DNA of 64,000 nt. Origin: Tetrastigma voinierianum. Taxonomy: Eukaryota > Streptophyta > Magnoliopsida > Vitales > Vitaceae. Shown piece by piece: positions 1 through 12,299 of this stretch. The notes below the pieces were generated by a model. That model saw nothing but the letters and a program-made list of their open reading frames with translations, searched no databases and had not been told where the DNA came from. The position numbers and the translations under genes are program-made. The stretch lies in the NCBI GenBank assembly GCA_016808115.1, contig JAEQBH010000667.1, positions 310,001 to 374,000 on the forward strand, given 5' to 3'. The first letter of the stretch is position 1, and each line of letters opens with the position of its first letter.

Positions 1-1128
1 CCTGAGGATCAAGAAAAGACCATGTTCACATGCCTCTATGGTACCTTTTCCTTCATATGCATGCCATTCGGGTTGTGTAATGCTTCGAACACTTTCTAGA
101 GATGTATAATGGCCATATTCTCTGACACGGTGGAAAGGAGCATTGAAGTGTTTATGGATTATTTTTCAGTAGTTGGAACTTCCTTTGATAAATGCCTTGA
201 CAATCTCGAAGTGTTAAAGAGATGTGAAGAAATCAACCTGGTACTAAACTAGGAAAAATGTCACTTTATGGTACAAAAGGGCATAGTGCTAGGACATTGG
301 ATTTTAGAAAAAGGGATAGAGGTAGATTGAGCCAAGATATAGGCTATTGAGAAGATGCCACCACCAACTAATGTGAAAGGAGTGAGGAGTTTTCTAGGCC
401 CTATGTAGTTTTTTGTAGGAGGTTCATCAAAGATTTTTCAAAGATGACAAAACCTCTTTCCAACCTTTTAGTACAAGGTACACGTTTTCATTTCAATGAT
501 GAGTGCTAGAAAGCCTTCTCCACTCTTTTGATTGCGGTTGCACCAGATTGGGACCTTCGATTCGAGTTAATGTGTGATGCAAGCAACTATGTTGTAGGAG
601 TAATTTTGGGTCAACGAAGAGAAAAAATTTCTCAGGTTATCTATTATGCTAGTAAGACATTGAATAACACATAGTTTAACAACGCGACGATCGAAAACAT
701 AATTATTAGCCATAGTGTTTTCATGTGACAAATTCAGACCATATCTGATTGGGAACAAAGTAGTAATTTATACAGACCACTCTGCTCTGAAGCATCTCAT
801 GGAGAAGAAAAATTCCAAACCAAGACTAATTCGTTGGGTACTACTTTTGCAAGAATTTGATGTGGAGATTAAAGACAAGCAGGGCACTAAAAACTTGGTA
901 GCAAACAATTTATGAAGGCTTGAGAGATCGGATGAGGCGGAGAAAAAATAGTTGTGCATTAATGACAACTTTCTTGATGAGCAGTTACTAGCTATATCTA
1001 AGAAGAAGGACACTCCTTGGTTCGCAAATCTAGTCAACTACCTTATGGCAAAGGTAATTCCTCCCGAGCTATCATACCAATAGAAGAAAAAGTTCTTTGT
1101 AGATTTAAAACATTACTATTAGGAAGAT
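1..1128 (+). pseudogene. gypsy pol remnant: reverse transcriptase C-terminal part and RNase H
   Basis: Seen: from about 55 the translation gives the gypsy RT motif MPFGLCNA. A decayed catalytic box follows near 155-175 (FMDYFSV where YVDDF/IDDF is usual), so the Asp pair is lost. Then come the RT thumb and connection peptides and an RNase H segment that is open at 715-915, including TDHSALKHL and RWVLLLQEF. From 1000 to 1128 the linker leading to integrase is readable (VIPPELSYQ, then FFVDLKHYY). Several in-frame stops, for example in the linker, rule out function. The frame stops at the 1129 LTR and resumes with integrase after 5455. Lineage (Athila-like) is inferred from peptide wording. 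Confidence 0.85.
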
Positions 1129-1319
1129 TGATAGGTGTGAATCTTATGAGCATTTATAGAGTGTTTTGCATGTAGTTTTGTAACCTAAATGCTAGATTCA
1201 CACCCGTATTCTTACAGATTACTCTAATTCCCCATTTGCTTATGTTTTGCGGGATTAGAAGGAAAATCAAGCAAAGTGATGGAAGAAATAATGTGCAGAG
1301 GAAGTTGTTAAGTTGCAGT

Positions 1320-1580
1320 AGTTCGCTTGCTAAGGTGAAGGAGGCTGCATAGAGTGAGCAAAGAAGAGGCCTCGGGTTCGCCGTAGCAAGGATACCCTTC
1401 GCCGCAACGAAATTATCCTTTGCTACAGCGAAAGAAGAACGCATCAGAAGATGACTCTTGGGTTCGCTAAGGTGAAGCAGTCCTTTGCCGCAGAGAAGGC
1501 CTTCGCTAAGGTGAAGGGAGACTATGCAGAAAGATGACACATGGCTTCGCTGCGGCAAAGAAGCCTTCGTCGTAGCAAAG
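1320..1580 (+). repeat. Cluster of about nine imperfect palindromes TTCGCYRYRGCRAAG in LTR U3
   Basis: Seen: TTCGCTAAGGTGAAG (three times), TTCGCCGTAGCAAGG, TTCGCCGCAACGAAA, TTTGCTACAGCGAAA, TTTGCCGCAGAGAAG, TTCGCTGCGGCAAAG and TTCGTCGTAGCAAAG, spaced roughly 20-35 bp apart. Each is near self-complementary. The cluster ends about 65 bp before the TATA box of the same LTR. The copy at 12869 has a different motif in the same place. Confidence 0.8.
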
Positions 1581-1643
1581 AACAACAGACTGAAGCAGCA
1601 AACTTTACATTTTTAGCCCATCATTGGCCCATTTTCCATTTCC

Positions 1644-1651
1644 TATAAATA
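1644..1651 (+). promoter_or_regulatory. LTR TATA box (TATAAATA)
   Basis: Seen: TATAAATA inside CCTATAAATATATG, placed after the palindrome cluster. The homologous LTR has TATAAATA at 13418-13425 after the same preceding text (a TTGAGCCCATCAT-like segment). That conservation marks it as the LTR promoter. Confidence 0.65.
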
Positions 1652-2435
1652 TATGTATTTGAGACTCGTTTAGGATTCGGTTTTGGAGGAAGAACACCCT
1701 CCTTAGGGTTTCTCATCTCTTCTTCTTGAGCCATTTTAGGGTTTTTGATTTTGTTCCTTTTCACTTTGGATTTGGAACTGATATTGAAGATTTAGTTCAT
1801 TAGAGGAGCTCTTGCAATTGTGGTGTAGAGTTTTAGATGAATTTCATTTCTCATTTGTTTGATATCTCTAAACTTTACTCTCTTTGTCAATCTTTCATTA
1901 TTATGTTTATCTTAAATATGATTTTGTTGGATTACTTGGTTGCAATGAGTAGCTGAACTTCCCTCTAAGACTGACTGTGGAAGTTGATGTTTGGTTTATA
2001 TATGTTTTATGATGATTTTGTGAATTCATGCTTATGTGGATGTTAGTTGGTGTAGTTCTTAGGATTATTATGGTTTTAACTAATTAATTCATACTGAGAG
2101 TTAGGTCTTCGATCCTCACATTAGGCATCCTTGGTGACGCCTTACGCCCCTAAAATCCGGGTCCTGCCCTAAGGTATGAGTTAGTTAATTGAAATACTAA
2201 TTAACCTAATCAAAGAAGTCTAAGGAATTGGGAATGCCTAATACTAGTTGGATTTCATTAAGAGTAGTACCATCTCAGCTTTATGTGAGGATTGTATGGA
2301 CCGAGAGGTGATCAATCCGAGCGTAGTTCAGGTAGTCCTATTGTATAGACCGAGAGGTGACCAATAGGATTCCTAAGGAAAGCGCTGCCTTATAAAAGTT
2401 CCATACTTAATGACCTAGATGGACTGAAAGGAGAA

Positions 2436-5030
2436 TGTGGCACCCCCAACTTGGCACACGGTGTCAAGCGAGGGTGTCATTTTTTTTTCCTGTTTACTAT
2501 AAACTTATAAACTTTAAGCTTGTTCATTCATATAATGTTAAACATTTAACTTGTACTATATTCTGTAGCAACGGATTACAAAATATATACAAGTTCATAT
2601 ATAGAAGTGTTCAACATTTACAATATTTACATTGCTTACAAAAGAAAAAAAAATATATATATACATTAGACCAAATGGTCTTCCAGTGGTACCTAGTGAT
2701 GTGTTGACTTTGACTGCTGACACGGATTGTCCTGTCCTCTAGTTTCCTCTTTTGTACCTACACCTGATGAACACCCATGCTGTTTATAGCTTAGTGAGAA
2801 TAAATACCAGGACGACCCCTAATAAGGATCATCTCACTATAGATTTATGCATACTTATGACAAATATAACATATACATATACTTATCCATTTCTCATATC
2901 TACTTTTTCATAACAGGTTTCATATCTTATCATATTTTGTATACTTTTCATGTCATCTTACACTTTATTTATTATTCTTGTAACCATATACTATCATCAC
3001 ATAGCAGTGATATGCTTCTCATATCATGTCATATATCATATACATCTCATTTGCGTATACTTGTCATTTGCTTTTATGTTTCATGCCTACATAAACCTTA
3101 GAAGTAAATATGGGAAAAAACTGTATGTACCCGAAGGCACTATCATTGTACGAGATAGTGATTCTAATCAGATGACCCAAACGTCAGCTTATACGATCCT
3201 AAATAGATCTATGTCATCGACCCAAACAGGGCCTCGATATTTGTAAAATGTATGCTACAGCAACTGTATCCCTATAGGCATGCCTATCTATCCAACTACC
3301 CGTTTATAAGCGTATTAAATCGCTTTATTATATTTTCTTAATCTTTCAGATAGAAAAGATTTCATATACATGAATAACTATTGATATCATGTATACTTAT
3401 GAGATATTCATTATCAAATAATCTCTTATAAGCATTTAACTGTCATTTTTTTCATATAGCAAAATTATACTTGTATTCTCTTTAACTTTCATAACACATG
3501 TTATCATGATCATATTATTATGATGCATTATTTCATATAAAAATAAAATTATATAACCTTTATACAATTTCGCTATAATTCACTATGCTCCGAAATAACT
3601 AGGCAAATTCCCAAGTCCATTGACCATAATTGTTGACCTCAGAACGGGATTGTTAGAGAGAAAGTGATATTCTAACTCAATATACCCCTATGTCTTAAGT
3701 TTCTTATGGTTCAAATATCATGTCATTTGGACTTTTAATTTGGGCGATATGGTCTAAACATTACGAACTGCTCCTAGACAATTTCCAGGAACAGAATCTG
3801 GAATTGTGTCTTATATTTGAAAATTTTATGGGAATATATTAAAGACATAATTTGACCGTACTTTCTTCATGAAAGTTATTCTCCAAGATGTCTAGTACAG
3901 AAATTTGAATCACCTCATTTGGACCAGTATAACTCAAGTTATGATTTAAACAACCGGAATTACTCTAGTTCAAGGGACTGTTTTGAGATAGATTTTAGGG
4001 ATCGAATTGTTCCCTTACTTTGACGAATTTTTTAGGTCTAATGGGGTCCAAATTTGGATATACTTATTTCAGGAATATTTGATCTCTTAGAAGTCTAGTT
4101 TAACCAAAAATTTGAATCACTCAATTTGAATGAGTTAAACTCAAATTATGGCCTAAATACCAAAATTGCTCTGAAATCCAAAACTGTATTAGAATTGAAC
4201 AAGAATTGACCCGAAACAGAGCTTCACTTTGACGAATTTTCTGGGGGCCTTGGGGTCCAAATTGGCATACACCTATTTCAGGGAGATTTGTTCTTCTATA
4301 AGTCTAGTTTACCTAGAAATTTGAATAACTCAATTTGGATGAGTGATGGCCAAGTTATGGCCAAAACAAAAATATGGGTTTAAAAAAAACGGACAGCATC
4401 TCCCCTAAAACCCAACATTTTCTCTATACAAATTTTCCTCCATTGAGGACCACAACCAAACCAAAAAACCATTCCAAACAAAGATTCTACACAAAAAGAG
4501 GTATTCCAAACCCCCAAACAAGTATCCATACAAAAATTCATACCAAAAATCCATACAAAATCCCTACAAAAGTTCCTAACAAGTTTCATACCTTGATTTC
4601 TTATATCCTTCCTTCTTCTTCCTTCCTTCTTCTCTTCTCTTCTTCTTCTTCTTCTCCTTCTCTTCTCCTCTCCCTTATCCGTTTTTTGCCCTATCCCCCA
4701 AAGACCAAAAGATATTTTTTGCTTTAAGATAAGGCCATGTTTGGCCTTATCACATATTTGAATTCTTTTCCCATTTTTTCATTTAGGTCCTTTATCTCTC
4801 TATTATTCTCAATTTAACTTATCAAAATCCTACTTTGGAATACAATCTTTCTTCTTATGTCATTCGAGTCCTTAATTGGAAATTTACCAATTTACCCTTG
4901 ACTTTTGTATTATTTCCGAGTTTTGCTTATTTTATTTTTAGCATTATTTTATTCCGAAAAAATATACATTTACTTTTATTATACCATAAACATGTTATCA
5001 AATTGTCAGGGTATAATTTTGGGTATTATA
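2436..5030 (-). mobile_element. Solo LTR, Tekay/Del-like gypsy, target duplication gagaa
   Basis: Seen: flanked by gagaa at 2431-2435 and 5031-5035. On the + strand it starts TGTGGCACCCCC and ends GGGTATTATA. The last base pair pattern (TA instead of CA) is explained by one substitution when compared with the related LTR at 59494-63359, which ends GGGGTGTTACA. On the minus strand the unit begins with a TRTAAYACCC-like sequence, usual for Tekay/Del LTRs, so the element probably points left (inference). No internal coding sequence is present. The related copy is 1.27 kb longer, partly because it carries tandem repeats this one lacks. Confidence 0.85.
4607..4685 (+). repeat. Polypyrimidine (CTT/CCTT) tract inside solo LTR
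   Basis: Seen: almost uninterrupted C/T tract of CTT and CCTT units. A similar tract occurs at 62908-62970 in the related LTR, so it is a conserved property of the family. On the minus strand it is GA-rich. Confidence 0.75.
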
Positions 5031-5450
5031 GAGAATAGGGAGTTGGTTTGAGAAATTGAGGGTAGACACGAAAGTGTAAACCTCATGTCGGATTCCTTGG
5101 ACATGTACATGTGTACGTTCACTCAATCAACACTTAATGAATATAAACCATAAATGCATCATTGAAGACAGTCAACCCTGGAATATTTCCTTGAGTTATA
5201 TTCCCGATATTACTCCATTCCTTGTGAGTGGACATTGATCACACCCTGTTTTATTTTGTTTTGCTTTATTTTGTTCTTATTTTAGTTTAGAAACATTTCT
5301 CCCAAGTCATCGAAAGGTTCAAATAGTGTGAATGATTTAGCACCCGGTACTAATCCTCGCTAAACCACACCTTCCAGGATCGATAATCGACTTGTTAAAC
5401 CATCAGACATTTTGCAGGGTGACCCATGCGATTACGGAAAATCACTAACA

Positions 5451-6614
5451 AAGATTTGGTCCTATACAGGCTCTGTGTAGATCAAATTATCAAACTATGC
5501 ATCCTAGAGGATGAGATAAGGCCCATATTAGAGCATTGCCACTCATTTGAGTGTGGAGGTCATTTTGGGGATTACATAACAACAACTAAAGTACTTCAAG
5601 CTGGATTTTATTGGCCATCTCTATTCAAAGACACCCATGCCATTGTGATGACTTGTGATAAGTGTCAAAGAATGGGGTACATCTCTCATAGGAACGTTAT
5701 GCCCTTGAAGAACATTCGCGAGGTTGATCCATTTGATGAGTGGGGAATAGATTTCATGGGACCACCCCTCTCTTCTTATGGAAATCTATACATCTTATTA
5801 GCGGTGGATTACGTATCTAAATGGGTTGAAGCAATTGGTACCCCTATAAATGATGATTAGGTGGTATTGAATTCCTAAATAAGCATATTTTCTCCAGATT
5901 TGGAACACCTCAAGCAATCATCGGCGATGGTGGTAGCCACTTTTGTAATAAGTCTTTTGAAGCTCTGTTGGTCTAGTACGAAGTAAAGCATCGAATTGCA
6001 CTAGCATATCATCCTCATACAAATGGGTAAGTAAGCAGAGGTCTCTAACCTCGAAATAAGGAAAATCCTTGAGAAAACTGTGAGCATTTCTAGAAGGATT
6101 GGGAAAAGAGGATTGATGATGAACTATGGGCATACCGAACAACCTACAAGACCTCGATAGGAACGTCTCCATATAGGCTAGTCTATGGAAAATCATGTCA
6201 TCTCCCAATTGAGTTGGAACATAGAGCATATTGGGCCACTAGGCAGCTTAACCTTGACTTGCATTTAGCTGGTGAAAAAAGTATGAGCTTGATAAGTTCC
6301 GAAATGAGGCATATGAAAATGTCCAAATATACAAGGAGAGGACAAAAATATGGCATGATAAGCACCTCATTCGAAAGAAGTTCCACATGGGGCAGTTAGT
6401 ATTATTGTTTAATTCCAGGTTGAAGTTATTTCCGGGAAAATTGAGAACAAGATGGTCAGGACCTTTCATTATGACAAAGGTATTCTCGCATGGTGCTATA
6501 GAAGTGACACACCTAGAAAAAGGCACATTTAAGGTGAACGGGCAGAGGTTGAAGCCATATTTCGAAGGAGAAATCGACATGAGAAAAACAACTATTGTGT
6601 TTCACCCAGCTTAA
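5451..6614 (+). pseudogene. gypsy integrase remnant (zinc-binding, core and C-terminal regions)
   Basis: Seen: an open stretch at 5426-5860 holds the zinc-binding region (HCHSFECGGHFG, then CDKCQRMG) and the first core motif WGIDFMGPP. The second Asp lies in a GDGGSHF-type peptide near 5927-5950, in another frame. The core Glu context AEVSN is near 6035 but is preceded by a stop in place of Gln. The C-terminal region is open at 6387-6614 (LLFNSRLKLFPGKLRTRWSG, ending with a QRLKPYF motif). It continues the pol of the element at 1-1128 after the 1129-5450 insertion. Frameshifts and stops make it non-functional. The true element sequence begins at the duplicated aagat, so the Met at 5426 is not a real start. 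Confidence 0.87.
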
Positions 6615-8377
6615 GTAGGAAAGGAGCAGTCTTGATATTTAATTCATGGAGATGTAGCTTGATCTAGATGGACATAAAATGGAGTGCTTCTTGGGAGTCA
6701 ACCCAATCTTTGTGAGATTGCTTATCTCTTCGTTTTGTTTTCCTCTTATTTTTTTTTTATTTCTTTCTAGGCTTGCTTGAACTTTTAGGTGTTTTCTCAT
6801 AGTTTAGCTTTGTTTTATAGGTTTTTTTTTTTATATGGATGGATGATTTTTGAGAACATCTTGCCCTTCTAGCTAGAGCATGGACACCATCTAAGGAAAT
6901 TTGCATAGTTGCTCAATTTCAGGGAAGTCCTTGACCTTACTTTATTTAATACACCTTTCTCACATTGAGGATAATGCATAAAGTTTGGGGGATGTATTTA
7001 AAATTTTTTGTCCAACTTCAACATCCTGTTTTAAACTTTATTTTTTTTTATTGATTTAGCTGCTTTGTGTTTAGGGTGTGTGTGGTTTTGTGAGTGAGTT
7101 GGGTTTGAATGTTTTTCAAAAGCCAATGATGAAAATTGATTGAGTCTCTAATAGCATAGGGAGATTGAAAAGTTTTCTCTCACAAAAATGCATGGTTCAC
7201 CTTTTTTGATGTGTAAGTTTAGCTTCATACTCTGAGCACTTTAAAGCACAAGTCACCCTCTTGAGAAATTTTTATTGGGCTTAGAGAAGAGTTATGTGGA
7301 CACCACTATTATGATCTCTAACAACTCTAGAACTTGCCCAACTATCTCTTAAGGAGAAATCCTAGGCATCGCAATAAATAGGAAGTGATTTAGGTCATCT
7401 TTGGTCCGTTTGAGCCTTTCTAGCCATCCCATGCATAATGATATCCTTAGTCACCCTTCTTGAGCCTAATGAAGCCTTTTCCTTGTGAACCATAAATGCT
7501 CCTTAACCCTTGAATACTTTCCTTCAATTAAAACCCCAATTTGTCCATAGCATGTGTGTGTTGATGCATTATTTGGAGCTGTATGGATGGGGTGATTGAT
7601 TGAAGTGTTTAAAAAAAAAAAGTCAAAGTTGAGTAAGTTTGAGTTCGTAGCCTTCCTATCTTGAGCGATTAAGTTCTTAGGGGTGTTCTACACCTAGTAC
7701 CTTAAGACCAACTTGTCTGGGAGCTACGGACCCAAAGCTCACTGAAGGGGTAGGTAGAAAGCTTAGGGGCATCAAACATGACACTACTCTTATACCTTGT
7801 TTATTAGAGTTATGAAGAAAAATAGTTTGGTGATCAAAGAGGAGTATGGAATTCAACAAGTTTGGGGTGATGTGAAGTGGCGATGAAAGCTCAATGAAGC
7901 TTAAAGGAAGAAAATGCATGTCTATGGGTAAATCTGAGCCTAAAAAGTACCCTATAGCATACCTTCACCCAAGCCATACATTACAAGCCTAATAAAGGCC
8001 TATTGATTCTAGGTATTGAGAATTGTCTACATTAGTGGAGAGAGAAATGAAAAACAAGCCTATGGAGTTTTAATGCATCTAATGTATAGAGATCCATTAC
8101 ATTCGCGTTTGCATAAAAATATCCGGGTTGCAAATGGTTAAGTTGGGAAAGACTTCTCACACAAACATGTATAAGGGTTGTAGCCTAAGCTACTTACACA
8201 TGAGGGTGAATCTTTTTTTTTTAAATTAGCATAACCTTGATGTTTCTCCATGTGGTTAGTTCGACAAGATCATTGAGGAAAATTTGCATTCACTTAAAGC
8301 CCATCTCACTCATGCTTGTTTTGGGGCATGCACATTTCCTTTGCTTGAGAGAAAAAAAATCTTTAAGTTTGGGGGTG
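6615..8377 (+). other. 3' non-coding region of the Athila-like element, bounded by two PPT-like tracts
   Basis: Seen: no convincing ORF on either strand. AAGTTTGGGGG occurs at 6981-6991 and again at 8365-8375, just before the LTR. The stretch from about 7650 to 8090 is recognisably conserved with 34690-35200 in the other Athila-like element. Shared pieces include GGTGTTCWACACCTAG, CATTACAAGCCT, ACATTAGTGGAGA and AACAAGCCTATGG. This is conserved non-coding sequence of the family, with a short perfect hairpin-forming core. Its role is not visible from sequence. Confidence 0.7.
8365..8375 (+). promoter_or_regulatory. Polypurine tract for plus-strand priming
   Basis: Seen: AAGTTTGGGGG two bases before the LTR start TGTTAGGTGTAA. 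The other Athila-like element has the identical tract at 35511-35521 right before its verified 3' LTR, which supports the assignment. Confidence 0.7.
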
Positions 8378-9735
8378 TGTTAGGTGTAATTTACATCGAA
8401 TTAGTTGTCATTAATCTCCTATCATACACATGTTTTTTTTATGTGATTAATGTTTTTTTCTCTCATTTATGATGTAGGGCAAGTCCAAATCTAAAGGAGT
8501 AAAAAGGAGATAAAAAAATGGAGCAAAAAGATAGCAGAATGATGAATTCAGAAAAGGAGACTCATGTCGTGACATGTTTCATTTACGTAGAGACGTGACA
8601 GAGAGAAAAATTCAAGAACACAATCGACTTTGCAATGTGGACTTTAGACGTTGCAACGTGGCAGAGAGAATATTTCAGCAAGACTTACCTCACATTGCGA
8701 TGTCATCCACCACGTCACAATGTGACAGAGGTAGAGCAACAACGATAGTTACATCACGTTGCTACGTGGCTCACACACGTCATGACATCATAGGCAACTT
8801 TTAGCCAGTAAACTTACCATTTTTGCACGAGAAAATGGGAGAAGCCCTAGCTCGAGGAGAGGGTGAAGTGGGCTTGAGAATACGAGATCTGGAAGAAGAA
8901 CACAGACGGCCTAGGGAGCGATCCGAGATGACGCTTTCATGAGTTTCTCTTTTGGGCTAAGTTTTTTTTTTTTTTTTTCTCTCTTATCTTTTTCTTGTTT
9001 ATCATGGATTAAATATGAAAAATTGTAGTTAATTATTTTAGCATGTTCTCGTTCGTGTTTCTAGGGATACGATGTAGCCTTGATTGGTTATTGATTCTTT
9101 GGGGTGATGAATTTTTAATCTTATATAAATATGTGTTTAACTTGTTGGACGATTCATAGTATGCTTTGTTACAACTAGTTTGTTGGCCACCTCCTATTTG
9201 CCTTTTTCTTTCGAATCTCGGCTAAGAAGCTAGATTTCGAGATAGGCCTATGTGAATTGTTGTTCAGCGCCTAGAGGTAGAGATATCCTAGTGTTAACAT
9301 GGAAAACAAAATTCTTAAGCTTAATGACTCCTAAAGTTAGTAATTAGTGCAGAGATGACCTTAACCTAAAATCAAGAAATGTGTTGAAAAACTCGAGAGA
9401 GATCAATTACAACTAAAGTGAAATCCGCCAACAACAAGTAAACATAATTCACTTCATTTAAGTATCTTTACATTTCAAAGTCAAGTCTTAAGTCCTTACA
9501 TTATTAGAGTCATGTCATTTTGCATGCTTTGTTTTAATAATTTAGTTTTTCCATTTAGAAAACCGGAGTAACAACCATCTAGATAAAGTTAAGATTAAAT
9601 TAAATTGGTATTTAGTAGACTTAGTCCCTATGGATTCGACACTTGATATTTATCACTTTATTACTTGTTCACGACATGAGCACTTGTGCACATAGGAAAT
9701 TCATATTTGTATACACGTTTCGTGCCTAATAGACA
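8378..9735 (+). mobile_element. 3' LTR of the left Athila-like element
   Basis: Seen: starts TGTTAGGTGTAATTT, resembling TGATAGGTGTGAATC of the LTR at 1129, right after a polypurine tract. It ends near TAATAGACA, where minus-strand copia coding sequence begins, so the right boundary is fixed to within a few bases. It holds a palindrome cluster at 8563-8792 and a U5-like tail with the phrase CTATGGATTCGACAC, typical of this group (family knowledge). The 5' LTR is outside the window, so the pair cannot be compared. Confidence 0.72.
8563..8792 (+). repeat. Cluster of about eight palindromes CACGTYGYRACGTG in LTR U3
   Basis: Seen: CATGTCGTGACATG, TACGTAGAGACGTG, ACGTTGCAACGTGG, CACATTGCGATGTC, CACGTCACAATGTG, CACGTTGCTACGTG, CACGTCATGACATC and a weaker copy, spaced about 20-45 bp. 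All are near self-complementary with CACGT arms. It occupies the same relative position as the clusters of other LTRs here. Confidence 0.78.
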
Positions 9736-10700
9736 ACAAATGCCATGTTAAGTTTGCACACTTGAACAAACATTATACTTCCAACAACTAAAACATACAA
9801 AATGTTCTTCATTTGTTTCCTTTTGAAGTCATTCTTAATACATTGGTTCAAATTAAATTTGTTCCCTTTCACAATTGGAGTAATACTTGGTGAATAATTT
9901 TTCATCTGAAATCTCTCTAAAAATTTATTGATATAAGTTTCTTGCGATAGACCCAAAATGCTCTTATGCTTCTCTTTAAAGATATTTATGTCAATGACAT
10001 AGGACGCATCTTCCATATCCTTCATATCAAAATTTTTATAAAGAAATTGTTTCACTTCATGTAGCAACCCTTGTTATTGATAGCAAGTAAAATACTATCC
10101 ACGTATAGCACAAGGAAACAAATCTTGCTCCCACCAACCTTCTAGTATATGCACTAGTCCATAATATTTTCTTCAAACCTAAGGAAGAGATTACATCATG
10201 TAATTTAAATATAATTGATAGAAAGCTTTTTTCAATTCATAAATGGATTACTAAAGCTAGCACACTAGATGCTCACCTTGACTAGAGGAGAATCCTTCAG
10301 GTTATTTCATGTATCCTTCTTCCTCTAGTTCTCCATTAAGGAAAGCCATTTTCACATCCATCAGTTGCAACTCTGGGTTAAAATGTACAACTAATGCCAA
10401 AATAATGAGAAAGGAGTCTTTCTTGGACATAAAAGAAAAGATTTCCTTGTAATCCATTCTTTCCTTTTGAGTGAATCCTTTGGTGGCGAGGCTTGCTTTA
10501 TATCATTATTTCTTAATGAGCATTTTTTGTCGTATATACCCATTTACACCTAGTGGCCATTGCTCTATCATGCAACTCAACAAAGATGCCAAACTCTATT
10601 AGATGCCATAGAATTCAAATTATCCTTCATTGCATCAAACCAAAAAATCAGATTCTTTGTATTTCATGGCTTGTGAAAACATTACATGATCATTTCTAGC
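9736..10700 (-). pseudogene. copia reverse transcriptase remnant
   Basis: Seen: the minus strand near 10330-10200 gives the copia RT peptides QPEGF and a decayed SIYGLKQA-like segment (SIYELKKAF). The catalytic box near 10100-10085 reads YVDSILL where YVDDILL is expected, so the second Asp is lost. An open stretch at 10067-9726 continues with VKQFLYKNFDMKDM, ASYVIDI, then LGLSQETYINKFLERF and ends in MAFVV, where normal copia RT would continue. Stops separate the pieces. Broken by insertion at 9736. Confidence 0.87.
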
Positions 10701-10864
10701 TCCAAAATCATTGTCTGATTCTTATAGATATACAATATAGTCTTCTCAAATTGCTGATCTTCTTACTCTTATAGATCTTCTTATTGTTGGTTCAATAATT
10801 TCATGTGGGTCATGTTGTTCTACTAGTTGTTTAGCCATTTATGGTACTTCATGATCAACTTTAT

Positions 10865-11765
10865 CTATAGAGTCATCAACACTAGGTTATGGATTTCAGT
10901 AATTAGTTGTGCAATACTTATTTGAATCTGAGAAGTGTTTCGAATGATAACCAATCTTTCACTTGATGTGGAAGGTTGTATTCTTTCATAAGCTATTTTC
11001 TGAAATTGATTACTCCTACTCGCTAAGTCATTCTTAAGAAACATAGCATTCTTTGATTCTGCAAACTTAAGACTATGAGATGGACAATAGAATCTGTAAC
11101 CCTTAGACCTTCTGACATATCCAATGAAATACACACTAAGAGTCCTTAGGTCTAAACTCGGTTTCCAACCTTTTAATAACTTAAATGATGTCTTTTTGAT
11201 AGCCTTAGTTGGAACCTGATTCAATATATACACATTTGTTTTAAAAGATTCAATCCACAAAAAAATTAGGTAACTTAGAGCTACTTAACATGCTAAGCAT
11301 CATATCTACTAATGTCTTGTTTTTTATTTTTGCTACACCATTTTGGTCTACGAATCAAGGCATAATGTATCAAGCAATAATCTCATGCTCTTAAAGAAAC
11401 TTAGCAAATGAATCAAGTGTTGATTCATCTTCAGTATATCTTCCATAATTTTCTTCATCTCTATATGTTCTAACGATCTTTATTTTCTTATCACGTTGCT
11501 TTTCTACTTCAGCCTTAAAAAAGCTTAAAGGTGTCTAAGGCTTCATCTTTATTATGAAGCATACAAGATACGTATATTGTGAACAATTGTCTATAAAGGA
11601 GATGAAGTATTTTGGACCATGCATATCAATTTTAGGACAAAATATATCTGAATGTATAATTTCTAAGATGTCAGTACTAATCTTCGCACTTTTCTTGAAC
11701 TTATTAGTTTGCTTTCCCTTTTTGCAATCTACACAAGGATTAAAATTAGTAAAATCCAAGTAGTT
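10865..11765 (-). pseudogene. copia GAG-pre-integrase and integrase remnant
   Basis: Seen: the minus strand 11759-11535 encodes the CVDCKKGKQ zinc-type motif, then the first core Asp context IIHSDIFCP and FISFIDNCSQYTY. The open frame at 11260-10865 encodes the integrase tail with YILNQVPTKA, then the RSKGYRFYCPSHSLKFAESK segment typical of copia. Frameshifts near 11280-11530 split the core. Its position between gag and RT fits copia. Confidence 0.87.
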
Positions 11766-12299
11766 AGTACTTCGTCATTTACCAACCTCATAATTCTATC
11801 AATGGAGATATGCCTAAGTCTCTGATGTCACAAGATAGAGGACTCTTTATTCATTACATCATTTATTACCAATATGAGTATGCAAAGTTGTATTATGTTG
11901 CAGATTGATAGAGAAAAGACCATCAAATGGAGTAACATTTCCAATAAGTTCATATTTATAAAATAAGTTGAAGCTACAATCTAAAAACTTAAAGGAATAC
12001 CCCAAAGGTACAAGTTTGGAAACTAAAATCAAATTTATAGTGAAATTTGGAATATAAAAGGTCTTCTCTAAATCTAAACATAGCCAGTATCCAATACTAA
12101 ACTACATGTTCCAATTGATTCCACATGTAAGCCAATCTTGTTGCTAAATAAGATACTTTTCTCACTTCCAACTAGTTTCCTCAGGTTTCACATAGCCTAC
12201 AAGGTATTTGAAATATGGATTGAAGATGCATAATCAATTCACCATATATTATGATTAATATCAACTATATTAGATTCAAAAAGTAAAAATGAGATTAGT

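Larger units (their letters stand above)
1129..5450 (+). mobile_element. Solo LTR (gypsy, Athila-type) with 5-bp target duplication aagat, itself interrupted
   Basis: Seen: begins TGATAGGTGTGAATC and ends CTAACA, flanked by aagat at 1124-1128 and aagat at 5451-5455. Removing the inner solo LTR and one inner duplication copy (2436-5035) leaves about 1.72 kb. A diverged copy of the whole unit lies at 12869 to about 14590, sharing the same start, the segment around 1240-1290, the TATA region and the tail around 5100-5370. No gag or pol is found inside, so it is a solo LTR left by LTR-LTR recombination (inference). It splits the host element's pol just before the integrase zinc-binding region. 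Confidence 0.88.
1..9735 (+). mobile_element. Athila-like Ty3/gypsy retrotransposon, 5' part outside window, interrupted by nested LTRs
   Basis: Seen: in + orientation, remnants of RT and RNase H (1-1128), integrase (5456-6614), a 1.7-kb non-coding region, a polypurine tract and a 3' LTR (8378-9735). The RT to RNase H to integrase order and the wording of the peptides (RNase H TDHSALKHL followed by RWVLLLQEFD, integrase WGIDFMGPP) fit Ty3/gypsy elements of the Athila type. Many stops and frameshifts show it is dead. It is split by the LTR at 1129-5450. Its right end abuts a copia coding region at 9736, so it inserted into that copia. The 5' LTR, gag and most of RT lie before the window, so its target duplication cannot be checked. 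Confidence 0.85.

Noticed and set aside
2847..3246. Overlapping short ORFs in the solo LTR
   Set aside because: AT-rich chance ORFs (Tyr, His, Ile-rich) inside a verified LTR.
5426..5860. A 144-codon host gene starting at 5426
   Set aside because: The first bases belong to the LTR ending at 5450. The remainder is gypsy integrase continuing the pol of the upstream part.
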